The position numbers and the translations under genes were made by a program. Below are positions 8,292-16,459 of a stretch of 64,000 nt of DNA, piece by piece (the first letter of the stretch is position 1; each line of letters starts with the position of its first letter). Origin of the DNA: UBA1429 sp964482225 (GTDB lineage: Bacteria > Chloroflexota > Anaerolineae > UBA1429); the NCBI GenBank assembly GCA_964482225.1, contig CAYZWT010000010.1, positions 65,227 to 129,226 of the forward strand. Reading direction: 5' to 3'. A model generated the notes under the pieces. That model ran no database searches. It was given only the letters and a program-made list of their open reading frames with translations, and had not been told where the DNA came from.

Positions 8292-10403
8292 TTAGGGCGC
8301 CCAGACCGGATACTGCTCGATCATGGTGCTCTGGGTGAGGTTGGCCCGCGCGCCGGTCTGGAGGTTCAGCGTGGCGATATCCCAGCCGCCGTCGCGGTTG
8401 GTAAAGTAGGCGATGCGCTGGCCCGAGGGGCACATGCTGGGGCCGTGGTCGTCGGCGTAGGTGTCCTGGCTCAGGTTACGCGGCTCGCCTCCCCCGTCCA
8501 GGTCGGCGATCAGGATCTCCATGTTGCCGTGGCGGTAGCTCTCCCAGAGCAACTGGCGCCCATCGGGCGACCAGGCGGGGGATTGATCTGTGGCCGGGTC
8601 GTTGGTGAACTGCCGCAGGTCACTGCCATCGGGCCGCATGACAAAGATATCCAGGCTCCCCGTGCGATCCGAGACAAAGGCGATCCACTCGCCATCGGGC
8701 GACCAGGCGGGCGAATAGTCCGCCTGAGGGCTGTTGGTCAGGCGCCGTTGGTTGGAGCCATCGGCGTTCATCACATAGATCTCCCAGTTGTTGTCTCGAA
8801 ACGAGGCAAAGGCGATGCGCGCGCCATCGGGCGACCAGGAGGGCGTCCAGTCCTCCGCCGCGTTGCGCGTCAGGTTCGTCGGGTCAGAGCCGTCGGCGTT
8901 CATCACGTAGACTTCGCGGTTGCCGTCGCGATCGGAGATAAAGACGATGCGGCGGCCATCGGGCGACCAGGCGGGCAGCATGTCATCGGCCTGGGTCTCG
9001 GTCAGGCGCACCGGGTCCAGGCCCTCCGCCGTCATCGTATAGATGTCCCAATAGTGGCCCGCCTCCTGCTTGGCCATGTAGGCGAGGCGCCCTGAGGGCA
9101 GGGTGCGCTCGGGGGTGAGCACGATCAGCGGGACCCCGGCGGTCTCTTCGGCCTGGGGCGTGGCGGTGGGCGGCTGATCGGTCCACGAGATGCGCACCTC
9201 GCGCCCGCGCCAGACGGCGCCCACGGCCACGATCAGGACCGCGATGATCACCCACAGCCCGAGGCCCAGCCAGTCCACCTTGCGGCTCAGGAGAGGGGGG
9301 ACGGTGGGGCGCGGCAGGCGGCGGTATTCGCGAGAGCGGCGCACGGTCTCCAGGGTGTTTTTGGTGTCGCGTAGCCATTGCAAGAGCAGCGCGCTACGGA
9401 AGCGGAACAACCCGCCCCCCAGGCGCTCGACCAGATCGCGGCGTTGCAGCTCGGCCAACGCTTGCTCGATGTGCGCCAGGGGCATCTCGATGCGCAGGCG
9501 GGCCAGCCGGCGCCGGATATCGTCGGCGGAACCGATGCCGTGGGTGCCCAGCCCTTCGGCAAACACGCATAGCACCACGCGGGCCGCCGTGTCGGAGCGG
9601 CTCCAAACCTCGGCGAACTGCGGCTCGGCCTGCTCGATGACCGCCGGCACCGCCGCGTCCGCCTCGGCCGTGCTGACCCAGCCCCGGCGGGCTCGCAACT
9701 CGAACAGGATGTGGCCAAAGAGCTGCACCAGGTATGGCTCGCCCCCGGTGAGGGTATAGATGCGGCGCATCGAATCCAGATCGTAGGTCAACTGCCCCCG
9801 GGTGGACATGAGCAGCAGGTCCTCGGTCTCTTCCAGGGTCAGCCCGCCCAGCACGGTCGTATGGGGCGCGGGCGCCTCGGGCGCCTCGCACTCATCGGGG
9901 CGCGCCTCAACCGCGAGCAAGAGGGCCAGGCGCCCCCCTTGCAGCAGGTTGGCGAGGGCGTCGAGCAGCGCCGCCCAGCCGCTGCCCGGGGCGCAACAGG
10001 TGGGCGGGATGCCATCTATGCAGACGATGGGGGTCACCTCGGGCGCGATCCCGCCCTCGTGCTCGGCCAGATAGCCCAGGTAGTAGGAGCCGTCGTCATC
10101 CGCAGGGGGTTGGGGCTCGGGCCAGGCGAGGGCGCCGGCCATGGCCCACAACACGCGATCGAGGGGCCAGCTCAGTTCGGGGGGGATCTCGTCCCACGCG
10201 ACGCAGGCCACGCGATAGCGTTCACCCAGATAGGTGGGCAGTTGGCCCAGGAGCGACGTCTTGCCGATCCGGCGCTGACCGTAGAGCAAGAGCAGGCGCT
10301 GATGCCCCTCGAGGGCCTGCCCAAGGTTGGCCAGCACCTGCTCCCGCCCGACAAAGAGGTCTTGATCGCTGAGGGGCCGATCCGTGATATAGGGATTAGG
10401 CAA
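8292..10403 (-). CDS. AAA/STAND-like ATPase with one TM helix and C-terminal TolB (PD40) repeats
   Basis: A 703-residue protein. I start at TTG 10403, seven bases after AGGGAG; the frame extends to 10526 but the extra residues overlap the upstream gene and look non-coding. The N-terminal 370 residues are a P-loop ATPase with FVGREQVL, Walker A YGQRRIGKTSLL and Walker B PIVCIDGI, followed by a winged-helix-like segment (RRRLARLRIEMPLAHIEQAL). A single TM helix (WLGLGLWVIIAVLIVAVGAV) leads to an extracytoplasmic C-terminus with about five PD40 repeats of the form PAWSPDGRRIVFISDRDG. The design, a cytoplasmic switch ATPase joined to an external beta-propeller, suggests a membrane sensor. The ligand is unknown. 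It lies 11 bases after the zinc-ribbon gene. Confidence 0.85.
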   Translation of the reverse strand: MPNPYITDRPLSDQDLFVGREQVLANLGQALEGHQRLLLLYGQRRIGKTSLLGQLPTYLGERYRVACVAWDEIPPELSWPLDRVLWAMAGALAWPEPQPPADDDGSYYLGYLAEHEGGIAPEVTPIVCIDGIPPTCCAPGSGWAALLDALANLLQGGRLALLLAVEARPDECEAPEAPAPHTTVLGGLTLEETEDLLLMSTRGQLTYDLDSMRRIYTLTGGEPYLVQLFGHILFELRARRGWVSTAEADAAVPAVIEQAEPQFAEVWSRSDTAARVVLCVFAEGLGTHGIGSADDIRRRLARLRIEMPLAHIEQALAELQRRDLVERLGGGLFRFRSALLLQWLRDTKNTLETVRRSREYRRLPRPTVPPLLSRKVDWLGLGLWVIIAVLIVAVGAVWRGREVRISWTDQPPTATPQAEETAGVPLIVLTPERTLPSGRLAYMAKQEAGHYWDIYTMTAEGLDPVRLTETQADDMLPAWSPDGRRIVFISDRDGNREVYVMNADGSDPTNLTRNAAEDWTPSWSPDGARIAFASFRDNNWEIYVMNADGSNQRRLTNSPQADYSPAWSPDGEWIAFVSDRTGSLDIFVMRPDGSDLRQFTNDPATDQSPAWSPDGRQLLWESYRHGNMEILIADLDGGGEPRNLSQDTYADDHGPSMCPSGQRIAYFTNRDGGWDIATLNLQTGARANLTQSTMIEQYPVWAP

Positions 10404-10414
10404 AGACAAACTCC

Positions 10415-11119
10415 CTAGGCCTGATACAAGATGCGTCCGCAGCCCTCGCAGGTCGCCACCGTATCGGCGCCGCCCTCGGCGATGGTGGCCTTGTTGGTGG
10501 GCACGCTGACGCGGCAGATCTGACACACGCGGTCCACCATGGGCGCCAGAGGCCGCCCGCCCTTGCTGCGCCGCAACTCGTCATACAGGGCCAGCTCACG
10601 GCGGGGGATCCCGGCGCGCAACGGATCCCGCTCCGCTTTGAGCTCCTCCAGGCGAGCGCGTAGCGCGGCATACGCCTCTCGCGCCGAGGCCGTCTCGTCG
10701 GCCCAGGCGCGCTCGAATGCGGCCAGCGCGGCGGCCCCCTGCTCCGCCGCATCGGCCAGCTCCTCCACGCGGCCCATCCACTCCAGGGCCTGATCCTCGA
10801 GCTGGCCGATGCGCCGCTTGAGGGACTCGCCATCGCGCCGCAGGTTCTCCAGCTCGCGGGGAGCCAGCACCCGGCCGCCATAGAGGTCCTCCTCGACCTG
10901 GCGAGAGCGCGCCTGTAGCCCCCCCAACTCGAGCTCGAGATCGTGCAATTGGCGGCGCAAGCCCGAAAGCTCATCCTGGCGGGCGCGCTGTTCAGCCTGT
11001 TTCTCTTGCAGTGTGGTCACGTCGCTCAGCCGGCTGCGCACCTGCTGAAAGCGCCGCGCCTTGTCATCCCATTCGTCATCCAGATCGGCCAAGCGCCGTA
11101 GCGCCTGCATGAGCTCCAT
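10415..11119 (-). CDS. Coiled-coil protein with C4 zinc ribbon (COG1579/CdsZ-like)
   Basis: A 234-residue protein that is coiled-coil over residues 1-180 (LSGLRRQLHDLELELGGLQ; LRARLEELKAERDPLRAG) and ends in a C4 zinc ribbon, CQICRVSVP then CEGCGRILYQ. This is the layout of the COG1579 family, including chlamydial CdsZ, whose biochemical role is poorly defined; links to nucleic acid binding and secretion have been suggested. ATG 11119 is followed by a typical family N-terminus (LMQALRRLADLDDEWD). It heads a two-gene minus-strand unit with the ATPase/TolB gene. Confidence 0.88.
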   Translation of the reverse strand: MELMQALRRLADLDDEWDDKARRFQQVRSRLSDVTTLQEKQAEQRARQDELSGLRRQLHDLELELGGLQARSRQVEEDLYGGRVLAPRELENLRRDGESLKRRIGQLEDQALEWMGRVEELADAAEQGAAALAAFERAWADETASAREAYAALRARLEELKAERDPLRAGIPRRELALYDELRRSKGGRPLAPMVDRVCQICRVSVPTNKATIAEGGADTVATCEGCGRILYQA

Positions 11120-11170
11120 GCGCGTCCTCCTTACCTGGCGGCGGTGGATCCTCTGGCCGTTCGAGGCCAG

Positions 11171-11199
11171 AGTATAGCATGGGCGCCGGGTCGCAGCAA
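11171..11199 (-). promoter_or_regulatory. Sigma70-type promoter of the zinc-ribbon/ATPase unit
   Basis: On the minus strand TTGCTG (11199-11194) and TATACT (11176-11171) are separated by 17 bases. The start codon at 11119 lies about 50 bases further on. The -10 is a near-consensus match. Confidence 0.65.
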
Positions 11200-11225
11200 G
11201 CGGAATGGCCGGGCGAAGCTGGCTC

Positions 11226-11381
11226 GTAACTGTTCAGAATTGAGGCGACGGGTTCTTGACCGTCCAGAACGGTGATGCCAACATTCCGCAATCGGTGAGT
11301 ACGCAGCCTCGGCTATGGGGCGCGGGCGTCGCTGTCGCCTACGCGTTGGCCGCTTCCCCCCCCCCAAGTCTGAACTGATAC
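11226..11381. mobile_element. MITE-like element, copy 1
   Basis: A 156-base non-coding element bounded by imperfect terminal inverted repeats: GTAACTGTTCAGAATT at the left, and the reverse complement GTATCAGTTCAGACTT at the right. It is flanked on both sides by the 8-base direct repeat GCTGGCTC (11218-11225 and 11382-11389), which is what a target-site duplication would look like. Its interior is similar to a second copy near 30.1-30.4 kb (for example, shared GTGATGCCAA and GTTGGCCGCTT). No transposase is encoded; it would have to be moved in trans. Confidence 0.6.
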
Positions 11382-11482
11382 GCTGGCTCCTCGCGTTCGG
11401 CAGCGGTTGACAGCGAGCCACGCTCCGACTACCATCCATCTCACAGAGAGGATCTACAAGCCGGTTTCGGCAAGGGGCAAGC

Positions 11483-12211
11483 ATGAACCTGGTTAACAAG
11501 GTGGCGTTGGTGACGGGGGCGGGCGTGCGTATCGGGCGCGCCATCGCCCTGGGGCTGGCCCGCGAGGGCGCCCACGTGGTCGTGCACTATAACTCGTCGG
11601 CCGGCCCGGCGCAGCAAGTGGTGCAAGAGATCGAGGCGCTGGGCGGCGAGGCGGAGGCCATCCAGGCCGACCTGCGCGACGTTGGCCGTCTGGCCGCGCT
11701 GGTGGAGGCGGGCGTGGCGCGCTGGGGCCAGGTGGATATCCTGGTCAACTCGGCGGCCATTTTCGAGCGCGGCACCCTCCTCGCGACCGATGAGGCGAAC
11801 TGGGCCCGGCATTTCGATATCAACATCAAGGCGCCTTTTTTCCTGTGCCAGGCCTTTGCCCGGTGCTTGCAGCCGGAGCAACGCGGCCACATCATCAACA
11901 TCGCCGACTGGCGCGCTGAACGTCCCGGCACCCAATACATGGCCTATACCCTGACCAAGAGCGCGTTGGTGGCGCTGACCCGCAGCCTGGCGCTGGCGCT
12001 GGGGCCCAATGTGCAGGTGAACGCCATCGCGCCGGGGGCGATCCTGCCGCCGCCCGACGATGCCGACCGCTATTTCGAGCGCCTGGCCGAGCGCTTGCCC
12101 CTCAAGCGCACCGGCTCGCCGGAGGAGATCGTCGCGACTGTGCTGTACCTGCTGCATTCCGACTTTGTGACGGGCGAGCTGCTGCACGTCACCGGCGGCG
12201 AGCACCTATAG
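11483..12211 (+). CDS. Pteridine-reductase-like short-chain dehydrogenase
   Basis: A 242-residue SDR. The cofactor loop is TGAGVRIG, matching the TGx3RxG signature of pteridine reductases rather than the TGxxxGxG of ordinary SDRs. The catalytic serine is replaced by Asp142, with Tyr155 and Lys159 at spacings of 13 and 4, the same spacing as Asp181-Tyr194-Lys198 of Leishmania PTR1. It is followed 18 bases later by folB, folK and folE. I infer reduction of dihydropterin or dihydrofolate to the tetrahydro form, as in PTR1 or FolM. A generic oxidoreductase mislabelled as FabG is the main alternative, which the active-site replacement argues against. Confidence 0.85.
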   Translation: MNLVNKVALVTGAGVRIGRAIALGLAREGAHVVVHYNSSAGPAQQVVQEIEALGGEAEAIQADLRDVGRLAALVEAGVARWGQVDILVNSAAIFERGTLLATDEANWARHFDINIKAPFFLCQAFARCLQPEQRGHIINIADWRAERPGTQYMAYTLTKSALVALTRSLALALGPNVQVNAIAPGAILPPPDDADRYFERLAERLPLKRTGSPEEIVATVLYLLHSDFVTGELLHVTGGEHL

Positions 12212-12229
12212 GGACTGGGAGGAGACACC

Positions 12230-12598
12230 ATGGCCGACCGCATCCTGATCCGCAACCTGCTCTTGCGCGCCGTGATCGGGGTCAATGACGAGGAGCGCCG
12301 CAACGTCCAGGACGTGGTGCTCAACATCACCCTGGAGACCGATACACAGGCCGCCGGCCGCTCGGACCGGATCGAGGACACGGTCAATTACCGCACCATC
12401 ACCAAGCAGGTCATCGCCCACGTCGAGGACTCGCGCTACTATCTGGTGGAAAAGCTGGCCGCCGAGGTCGCCCGCCTGTGCCTGGGTTACGCGGGGGTGC
12501 TGCGCGCGACGGTGCGGGTGGAAAAGCCGGGCGCCCTGCGCTTTGCCGATTCGGTGGGCATCGAGATCACGCGCACGCGAGAGGATTTCCTGATGTGA
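12230..12598 (+). CDS. folB: Dihydroneopterin aldolase
   Basis: A 122-residue protein of normal family length. Landmarks are ILIRNLLLRAVIGVNDEERR, containing the conserved Glu that binds the pterin, VNYRTITKQVIAHVE, and YLVEKLAAEVARLCL followed by VRVEKPGALRFADSVGIEI. It converts 7,8-dihydroneopterin to 6-hydroxymethyl-7,8-dihydropterin and glycolaldehyde. It sits between the pteridine-reductase-like gene and folK, overlapping folK by four bases (GTGA). Confidence 0.95.
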   Translation: MADRILIRNLLLRAVIGVNDEERRNVQDVVLNITLETDTQAAGRSDRIEDTVNYRTITKQVIAHVEDSRYYLVEKLAAEVARLCLGYAGVLRATVRVEKPGALRFADSVGIEITRTREDFLM

Positions 12599-13098
12599 CC
12601 CGGGCGCTGCTCCTGCTGGGCTCGAACATCGATCGGGAGGCAAACTTTTGCCGGGCCGCGCAACGCCTGGCTGAGCTGGTGCGCGTGGTGGCTTTTTCGC
12701 CCGTGTACGAGACCGAGCCGATGGGCGATGCGGCCCAACCCTGCTTCCTGAATGCGGCGGCGCTGATCGAGACCGAGCTGGGGCCGGAGCAGCTCAAGAG
12801 CGAGGTGCTGCAGCGCATCGAGCGAGAGCTGGGGCGTGTGCGCGGGCCCAACAAGAACGCGCCTCGCACCATGGACCTGGACGTGATCCTGTATGGCGAT
12901 CGGGTGTTTCGGCTGGGCGGGCGCCAGGTGCCCGATCCCGAGTTGCTGCGCTATGCCCATATCGCCCGGCCCGCCGCCGATGTGGCGCCGGATTGGATAC
13001 ACCCGGAGAGGGGCCTCTCGCTGCGGGCCATCGCCGATAGGTTGCCCCCCCAGGGGATGACGCCCAGGCCCGATATCGTGTTGGTTGCCTGTACCTAG
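12595..13098 (+). CDS. folK: 2-amino-4-hydroxy-6-hydroxymethyldihydropteridine diphosphokinase
   Basis: A 167-residue HPPK that pyrophosphorylates hydroxymethyldihydropterin. The start is GTG 12595 in the folB stop codon; upstream codons in the same frame do not resemble the family. Motifs are LLLLGSNIDRE at the N-terminus, VYETEPMG, CFLNAAALIET and the signature RGPNKNAPRTMDLDVILYG (the canonical form is R-G-x-R-x-x-P-R-x-x-D-L-D). The next gene, folE, starts 14 bases later. Confidence 0.95.
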   Translation: MTRALLLLGSNIDREANFCRAAQRLAELVRVVAFSPVYETEPMGDAAQPCFLNAAALIETELGPEQLKSEVLQRIERELGRVRGPNKNAPRTMDLDVILYGDRVFRLGGRQVPDPELLRYAHIARPAADVAPDWIHPERGLSLRAIADRLPPQGMTPRPDIVLVACT

Positions 13099-13112
13099 CC
13101 AAAAGGAGACCC

Positions 13113-13757
13113 ATGCCCCCTCTGGAAGTGGACCCTGCAGATTACGATGCGTTTCGGGTGGACTTGTTGGATGTACGCGAGCAAGAGTGTACCGGCGACA
13201 TCGCCTGCGCCGTGCGCGCCATCATTGAGGCCATTGGCGAGGACCCCAATCGCCAGGGGCTGGTGCGCACGCCCGACCGGGTGGCGCGCGCCTATGCCGA
13301 ATTGACCGCCGGCTATCATGTGGACCCAGAGCGCTTGATCAACGACGCCATCTTTGATGTGACCTATGACGAGATGGTGATCGTGCGGGAGATTGACTAC
13401 TATAGCCTGTGCGAGCATCACCTGCTGCCCTTTTTCGGGCGCTGCCATGTGGGCTATATCCCCGATGGCAAGGTGATCGGCCTGAGCAAGATCCCGCGCA
13501 TCGTCGAGATGTACGCGCGGCGCCTCCAGATCCAGGAGCAGATGACCCGGCAGATCGCCGAGTTCTTGCAAGAGACGCTCCACCCCCAGGGGGTGGCCGT
13601 GGTGTGCGAGGGGGTGCACATGTGCGCCGCCATGCGCGGCGTGAAAAAGCCCAACGCCCGCATGGTGACCAGCTCGATGCTGGGCGTGTTCAAGCGCAAC
13701 CCCACCACGCGGGCCGAGTTCCTTTCGAATATCGGCCGCAATCAGGCCGAGTCATAG
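13113..13757 (+). CDS. folE: GTP cyclohydrolase I
   Basis: A 214-residue FolE-I enzyme that opens GTP to 7,8-dihydroneopterin triphosphate, the entry step of the pathway whose later enzymes precede it. Zinc ligands are visible in YSLCEHHLLPFFG (Cys, His) and VHMCAAMRGV (Cys). VGYIPDGKVIGLSKIPRIVE and QIAEFLQETLHPQGVAVV are further hallmarks, and RTPDRVARAY is the N-terminal one. ATG 13113 follows AAAAGGAG. folP, folC and a DHFR gene are not in the window. Confidence 0.97.
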   Translation: MPPLEVDPADYDAFRVDLLDVREQECTGDIACAVRAIIEAIGEDPNRQGLVRTPDRVARAYAELTAGYHVDPERLINDAIFDVTYDEMVIVREIDYYSLCEHHLLPFFGRCHVGYIPDGKVIGLSKIPRIVEMYARRLQIQEQMTRQIAEFLQETLHPQGVAVVCEGVHMCAAMRGVKKPNARMVTSSMLGVFKRNPTTRAEFLSNIGRNQAES

Positions 13758-13769
13758 CCGGAGCCAAGA

Positions 13770-13788
13770 GGGGCGCGCAGGGCGCCCC
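13770..13788 (+). terminator. Terminator after the folate operon
   Basis: GGGGCGC (13770-13776) pairs with GCGCCCC (13782-13788) over a GCAGG loop, and is followed by TTTA. It begins 12 bases after the folE stop. Confidence 0.65.
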
Positions 13789-13836
13789 TTTAGGTTGACG
13801 TCGGGCGCGCCGGGCATACCCCGGCGCGGTGTAGCG

Positions 13837-13845
13837 TGGTATAAT
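13837..13845 (+). promoter_or_regulatory. Extended -10 promoter of the guanylyltransferase gene
   Basis: TGGTATAAT is a consensus -10 with the upstream TG of extended -10 promoters. No good -35 is seen at the usual distance. The start codon lies 67 bases downstream behind GGAGG. Confidence 0.55.
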
Positions 13846-13911
13846 CGCGTTGTAGAGACTCGCGGGACCGTTCAACACACCCATACGTTCGCACCAAGAG
13901 GGAGGTTTGGT

Positions 13912-16407
13912 ATGAAAGCTGTGGTCATGGCCGGCGGCGCTGGCTCGCGACTCAGACCCCTGACGGTGAACCGCCCCAAGCCGCTGGTTCCCATCGTGAA
14001 CCAGCCGGTCATCGCGCACATCTTGGACCTGGTCAAGAGGCACGGCATCACCGAAGTGGTCATTACGTTGCAGTTCATGGCCGAGGCGATCCAGGACTAT
14101 TTCGGCGATGGCTCTCAGATGGGGATGCACATCGAGTACTCTATCGAGGAATCGCCGCTGGGCACCGCCGGCAGCGTCAAGCAGGCCCAAGAGCTGCTGG
14201 ATGACACCTTTGTCGTCATCAGCGGCGATGCCCTGACGGACATTGATCTCTCGGCGGTGATTGACTTTCACAAGCTGCGAGGGAGCAAGGCCACGCTGAC
14301 CCTCTATCGCGTGCCGAACCCGCTCGAGTACGGCGTGGTGATCGTGGACGAGGAGGGCCGCATCCAGCGCTTTTTGGAAAAGCCGAGCTGGGGCGAAGTG
14401 ATCTCGGATACGGTCAATACGGGCATCTATGTGCTGGAGCCCGATATCCTGGACTATTTCGAGCCGGGGGCCAAGTTCGATTTCAGCCAGGACCTCTTTC
14501 CCATGCTCCTGGAAAAGGGGGATCCCATGTACGGCTATGTGGCCGATGGCTACTGGTGCGATGTGGGCAACCTGGCTGAGTATATGCGCGCCAATGGCGA
14601 CATGCTCTCCGGGCGGGTGCGCGTCGAGCCGCTGGGCGAGCAGATCGGCGAGGGCATCTGGGTTGGCGAGGGGGTCGAGATCGCGCCCGACGCGCAGCTC
14701 TTTGCCCCGGTCTATCTGGGCAACGGGGTCAAGCTCAAGCAGGGCGTCATCGTCCACGGGCCAACGGTGGTGCGTGACTATTCGGTGATTGACCGTTATG
14801 TGCACCTGGATCGCAGCGTGGTCTGGCGCAACTGCTATGTGGGCGAGGGCGCCGAGCTGCGCGGCGCCGTGGTGGGCCGCCAGTGCAACATCAAGCGCAA
14901 GAGCGTCCTGTTCGAGGGCACCGTGATCGGCGACTCGACCGTGATCGGCGAGGGCGCCATCATCCATCCCAACGTCAAGATCTGGCCCAACAAGGAGGTG
15001 GATGCGGGCGCCAGCGTCAATTCGAGCATCATCTGGGGGGCCCAGGGGCGCCATGTGCTCTTTGGCCGTTTTGGCGTCACGGGCCTGGTGAACATCGACC
15101 TGACGCCCGAGCTGGCCGCCCGCCTGGGGGCCACTTTTGGGGCCAGCCTGCCCAAGGGCGCCGTGGTGACCATCAACCGCGACCCGCACCGCAGCCCGCG
15201 TATGCTCAAGCGCGGCATCATCTCGGGGTTGCCCTCGGCGGGCGTCAACGTCCTGGACCTGCGCTCGATGCCGATCCCGGTGGCGCGTTTCTACACCCGC
15301 CAGGCCAAGGCCGCCGGCGGTGTGCATGTGCGCCTCTCGCCCTTCGACAACCGGGTGGTGGACATCAAGTTCTTTGATGGCAACGGCCAGGATCTGACCA
15401 AGGCCCAGGAACGCAGCATCGAGCAGGTCTTTTTCCGCGAGGATTTTCGGCGGGTGTATCTGGACGAGATCGGCACCATTACCTATGCCGATCACGTGGT
15501 CGAGCGCTACTCGGAGGCGTTTCTGGGGGTGCTCGATGTGCAGGCGATCCGCGACGCCAACCACTATCTGGCGGTGGACTTTGCCAACGCGCCCACCGCC
15601 GTGGTCCTGGCGCCCCTGCTTACGGCGCTCAACTGCCGCGTTGTGGCCCTGAACGAGGCGCCCGATGAGACCAAGATGTCCATCCTGCCCGAAGAGTTCC
15701 AGAAATCGCTGGACCAACTGGGCAAGATCTGCCATACGCTGGATACGATCATGGGCGTGCGGCTGGATGTGGGCGGCGAGCGGGTCTTTGTGGTAAGTTG
15801 CGGCGGCGCGGCTGTGGACGGCGTGCGGCTTGCCGCTCTGCTGACCGATATGGTGATGCGGCACAAGGGGGGCGGCGTGGTGGCCGTGCCGGTCTCGATG
15901 CCGTCGGTCTTTGAGCGCATCGCGGCCCAGCATGGCGGGCGCATCATTCGCACCCAGGTCAACCTGCCGGCGCTGATGCAGGTGGCCAACAACGCGCACG
16001 TGGTGATGGCCGCCGATGGCAACGGCTCCTTCATCTGGCCCGAGTTCCAGCCGGTGGTGGATGGCATGATGACCGTCGCCAAGATGCTGGAGATGATGAC
16101 GCTGCACAAGACCAACCTGCTCGAGGCGTTGGCGCGCGTGCCCAGCTATCATCTGGCGCAGAGCCAGGTCAGTTGCCCGTGGGAGGGCAAGGGCAAGGTG
16201 ATGCGCCTGCTGAACCAGCAGTACAAGGATCGCCTGGGCGAGCAGATCGATGGGGTCAAGATCAACCTGGGCGAGGGCGAGTGGGTGCTGGTGCTGCCCG
16301 ATGCCGATCACCCGCTGTTCCACATCTTTGCCGAGGCCCACAGCGACGACCAGGCCGCCGGCCTGGTGGAGCGCTACCGTCGCATTGTGGAGAGCTTTCA
16401 GGACTAG
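13912..16407 (+). CDS. Mannose-1-phosphate guanylyltransferase with degenerate phosphomannomutase-like domain
   Basis: An 831-residue fusion. ATG 13912 has GGAGG at six bases. Residues 1-235 are a nucleotidyltransferase with VVMAGGAGSRLRPLTVNRPK and KPLVPIVNQP. Residues 240-370 are left-handed beta-helix hexapeptide repeats (VIGDSTVIGEGAIIHPNVKI). The rest has the fold signature of alpha-D-phosphohexomutases, but the catalytic TASHNP serine loop reads VRLSPFDNRV and the metal loop DGDxDR reads ADGNGSFIWPE, so both key motifs are altered. Enzymes of this architecture occur in cyanobacteria, actinobacteria and chloroflexi and supply GDP-mannose or a related sugar nucleotide. Mutase activity is doubtful; the domain may be regulatory or sugar-binding. 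Confidence 0.9.
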   Translation: MKAVVMAGGAGSRLRPLTVNRPKPLVPIVNQPVIAHILDLVKRHGITEVVITLQFMAEAIQDYFGDGSQMGMHIEYSIEESPLGTAGSVKQAQELLDDTFVVISGDALTDIDLSAVIDFHKLRGSKATLTLYRVPNPLEYGVVIVDEEGRIQRFLEKPSWGEVISDTVNTGIYVLEPDILDYFEPGAKFDFSQDLFPMLLEKGDPMYGYVADGYWCDVGNLAEYMRANGDMLSGRVRVEPLGEQIGEGIWVGEGVEIAPDAQLFAPVYLGNGVKLKQGVIVHGPTVVRDYSVIDRYVHLDRSVVWRNCYVGEGAELRGAVVGRQCNIKRKSVLFEGTVIGDSTVIGEGAIIHPNVKIWPNKEVDAGASVNSSIIWGAQGRHVLFGRFGVTGLVNIDLTPELAARLGATFGASLPKGAVVTINRDPHRSPRMLKRGIISGLPSAGVNVLDLRSMPIPVARFYTRQAKAAGGVHVRLSPFDNRVVDIKFFDGNGQDLTKAQERSIEQVFFREDFRRVYLDEIGTITYADHVVERYSEAFLGVLDVQAIRDANHYLAVDFANAPTAVVLAPLLTALNCRVVALNEAPDETKMSILPEEFQKSLDQLGKICHTLDTIMGVRLDVGGERVFVVSCGGAAVDGVRLAALLTDMVMRHKGGGVVAVPVSMPSVFERIAAQHGGRIIRTQVNLPALMQVANNAHVVMAADGNGSFIWPEFQPVVDGMMTVAKMLEMMTLHKTNLLEALARVPSYHLAQSQVSCPWEGKGKVMRLLNQQYKDRLGEQIDGVKINLGEGEWVLVLPDADHPLFHIFAEAHSDDQAAGLVERYRRIVESFQD

Positions 16408-16425
16408 GGATGCCACGGACGTAGG

Positions 16426-16459
16426 AAAGCGGCGCGCCCCCAAGGGGGCGCGCCGCTTT
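16426..16459. terminator. Bidirectional terminator between convergent genes
   Basis: AAAGCGGCGCGCCCC and GGGGCGCGCCGCTTT form a long perfect stem around a short loop, with A and T runs at the two ends so that it can work from either strand. It covers the stop codon of the minus-strand amidohydrolase gene. Confidence 0.8.
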
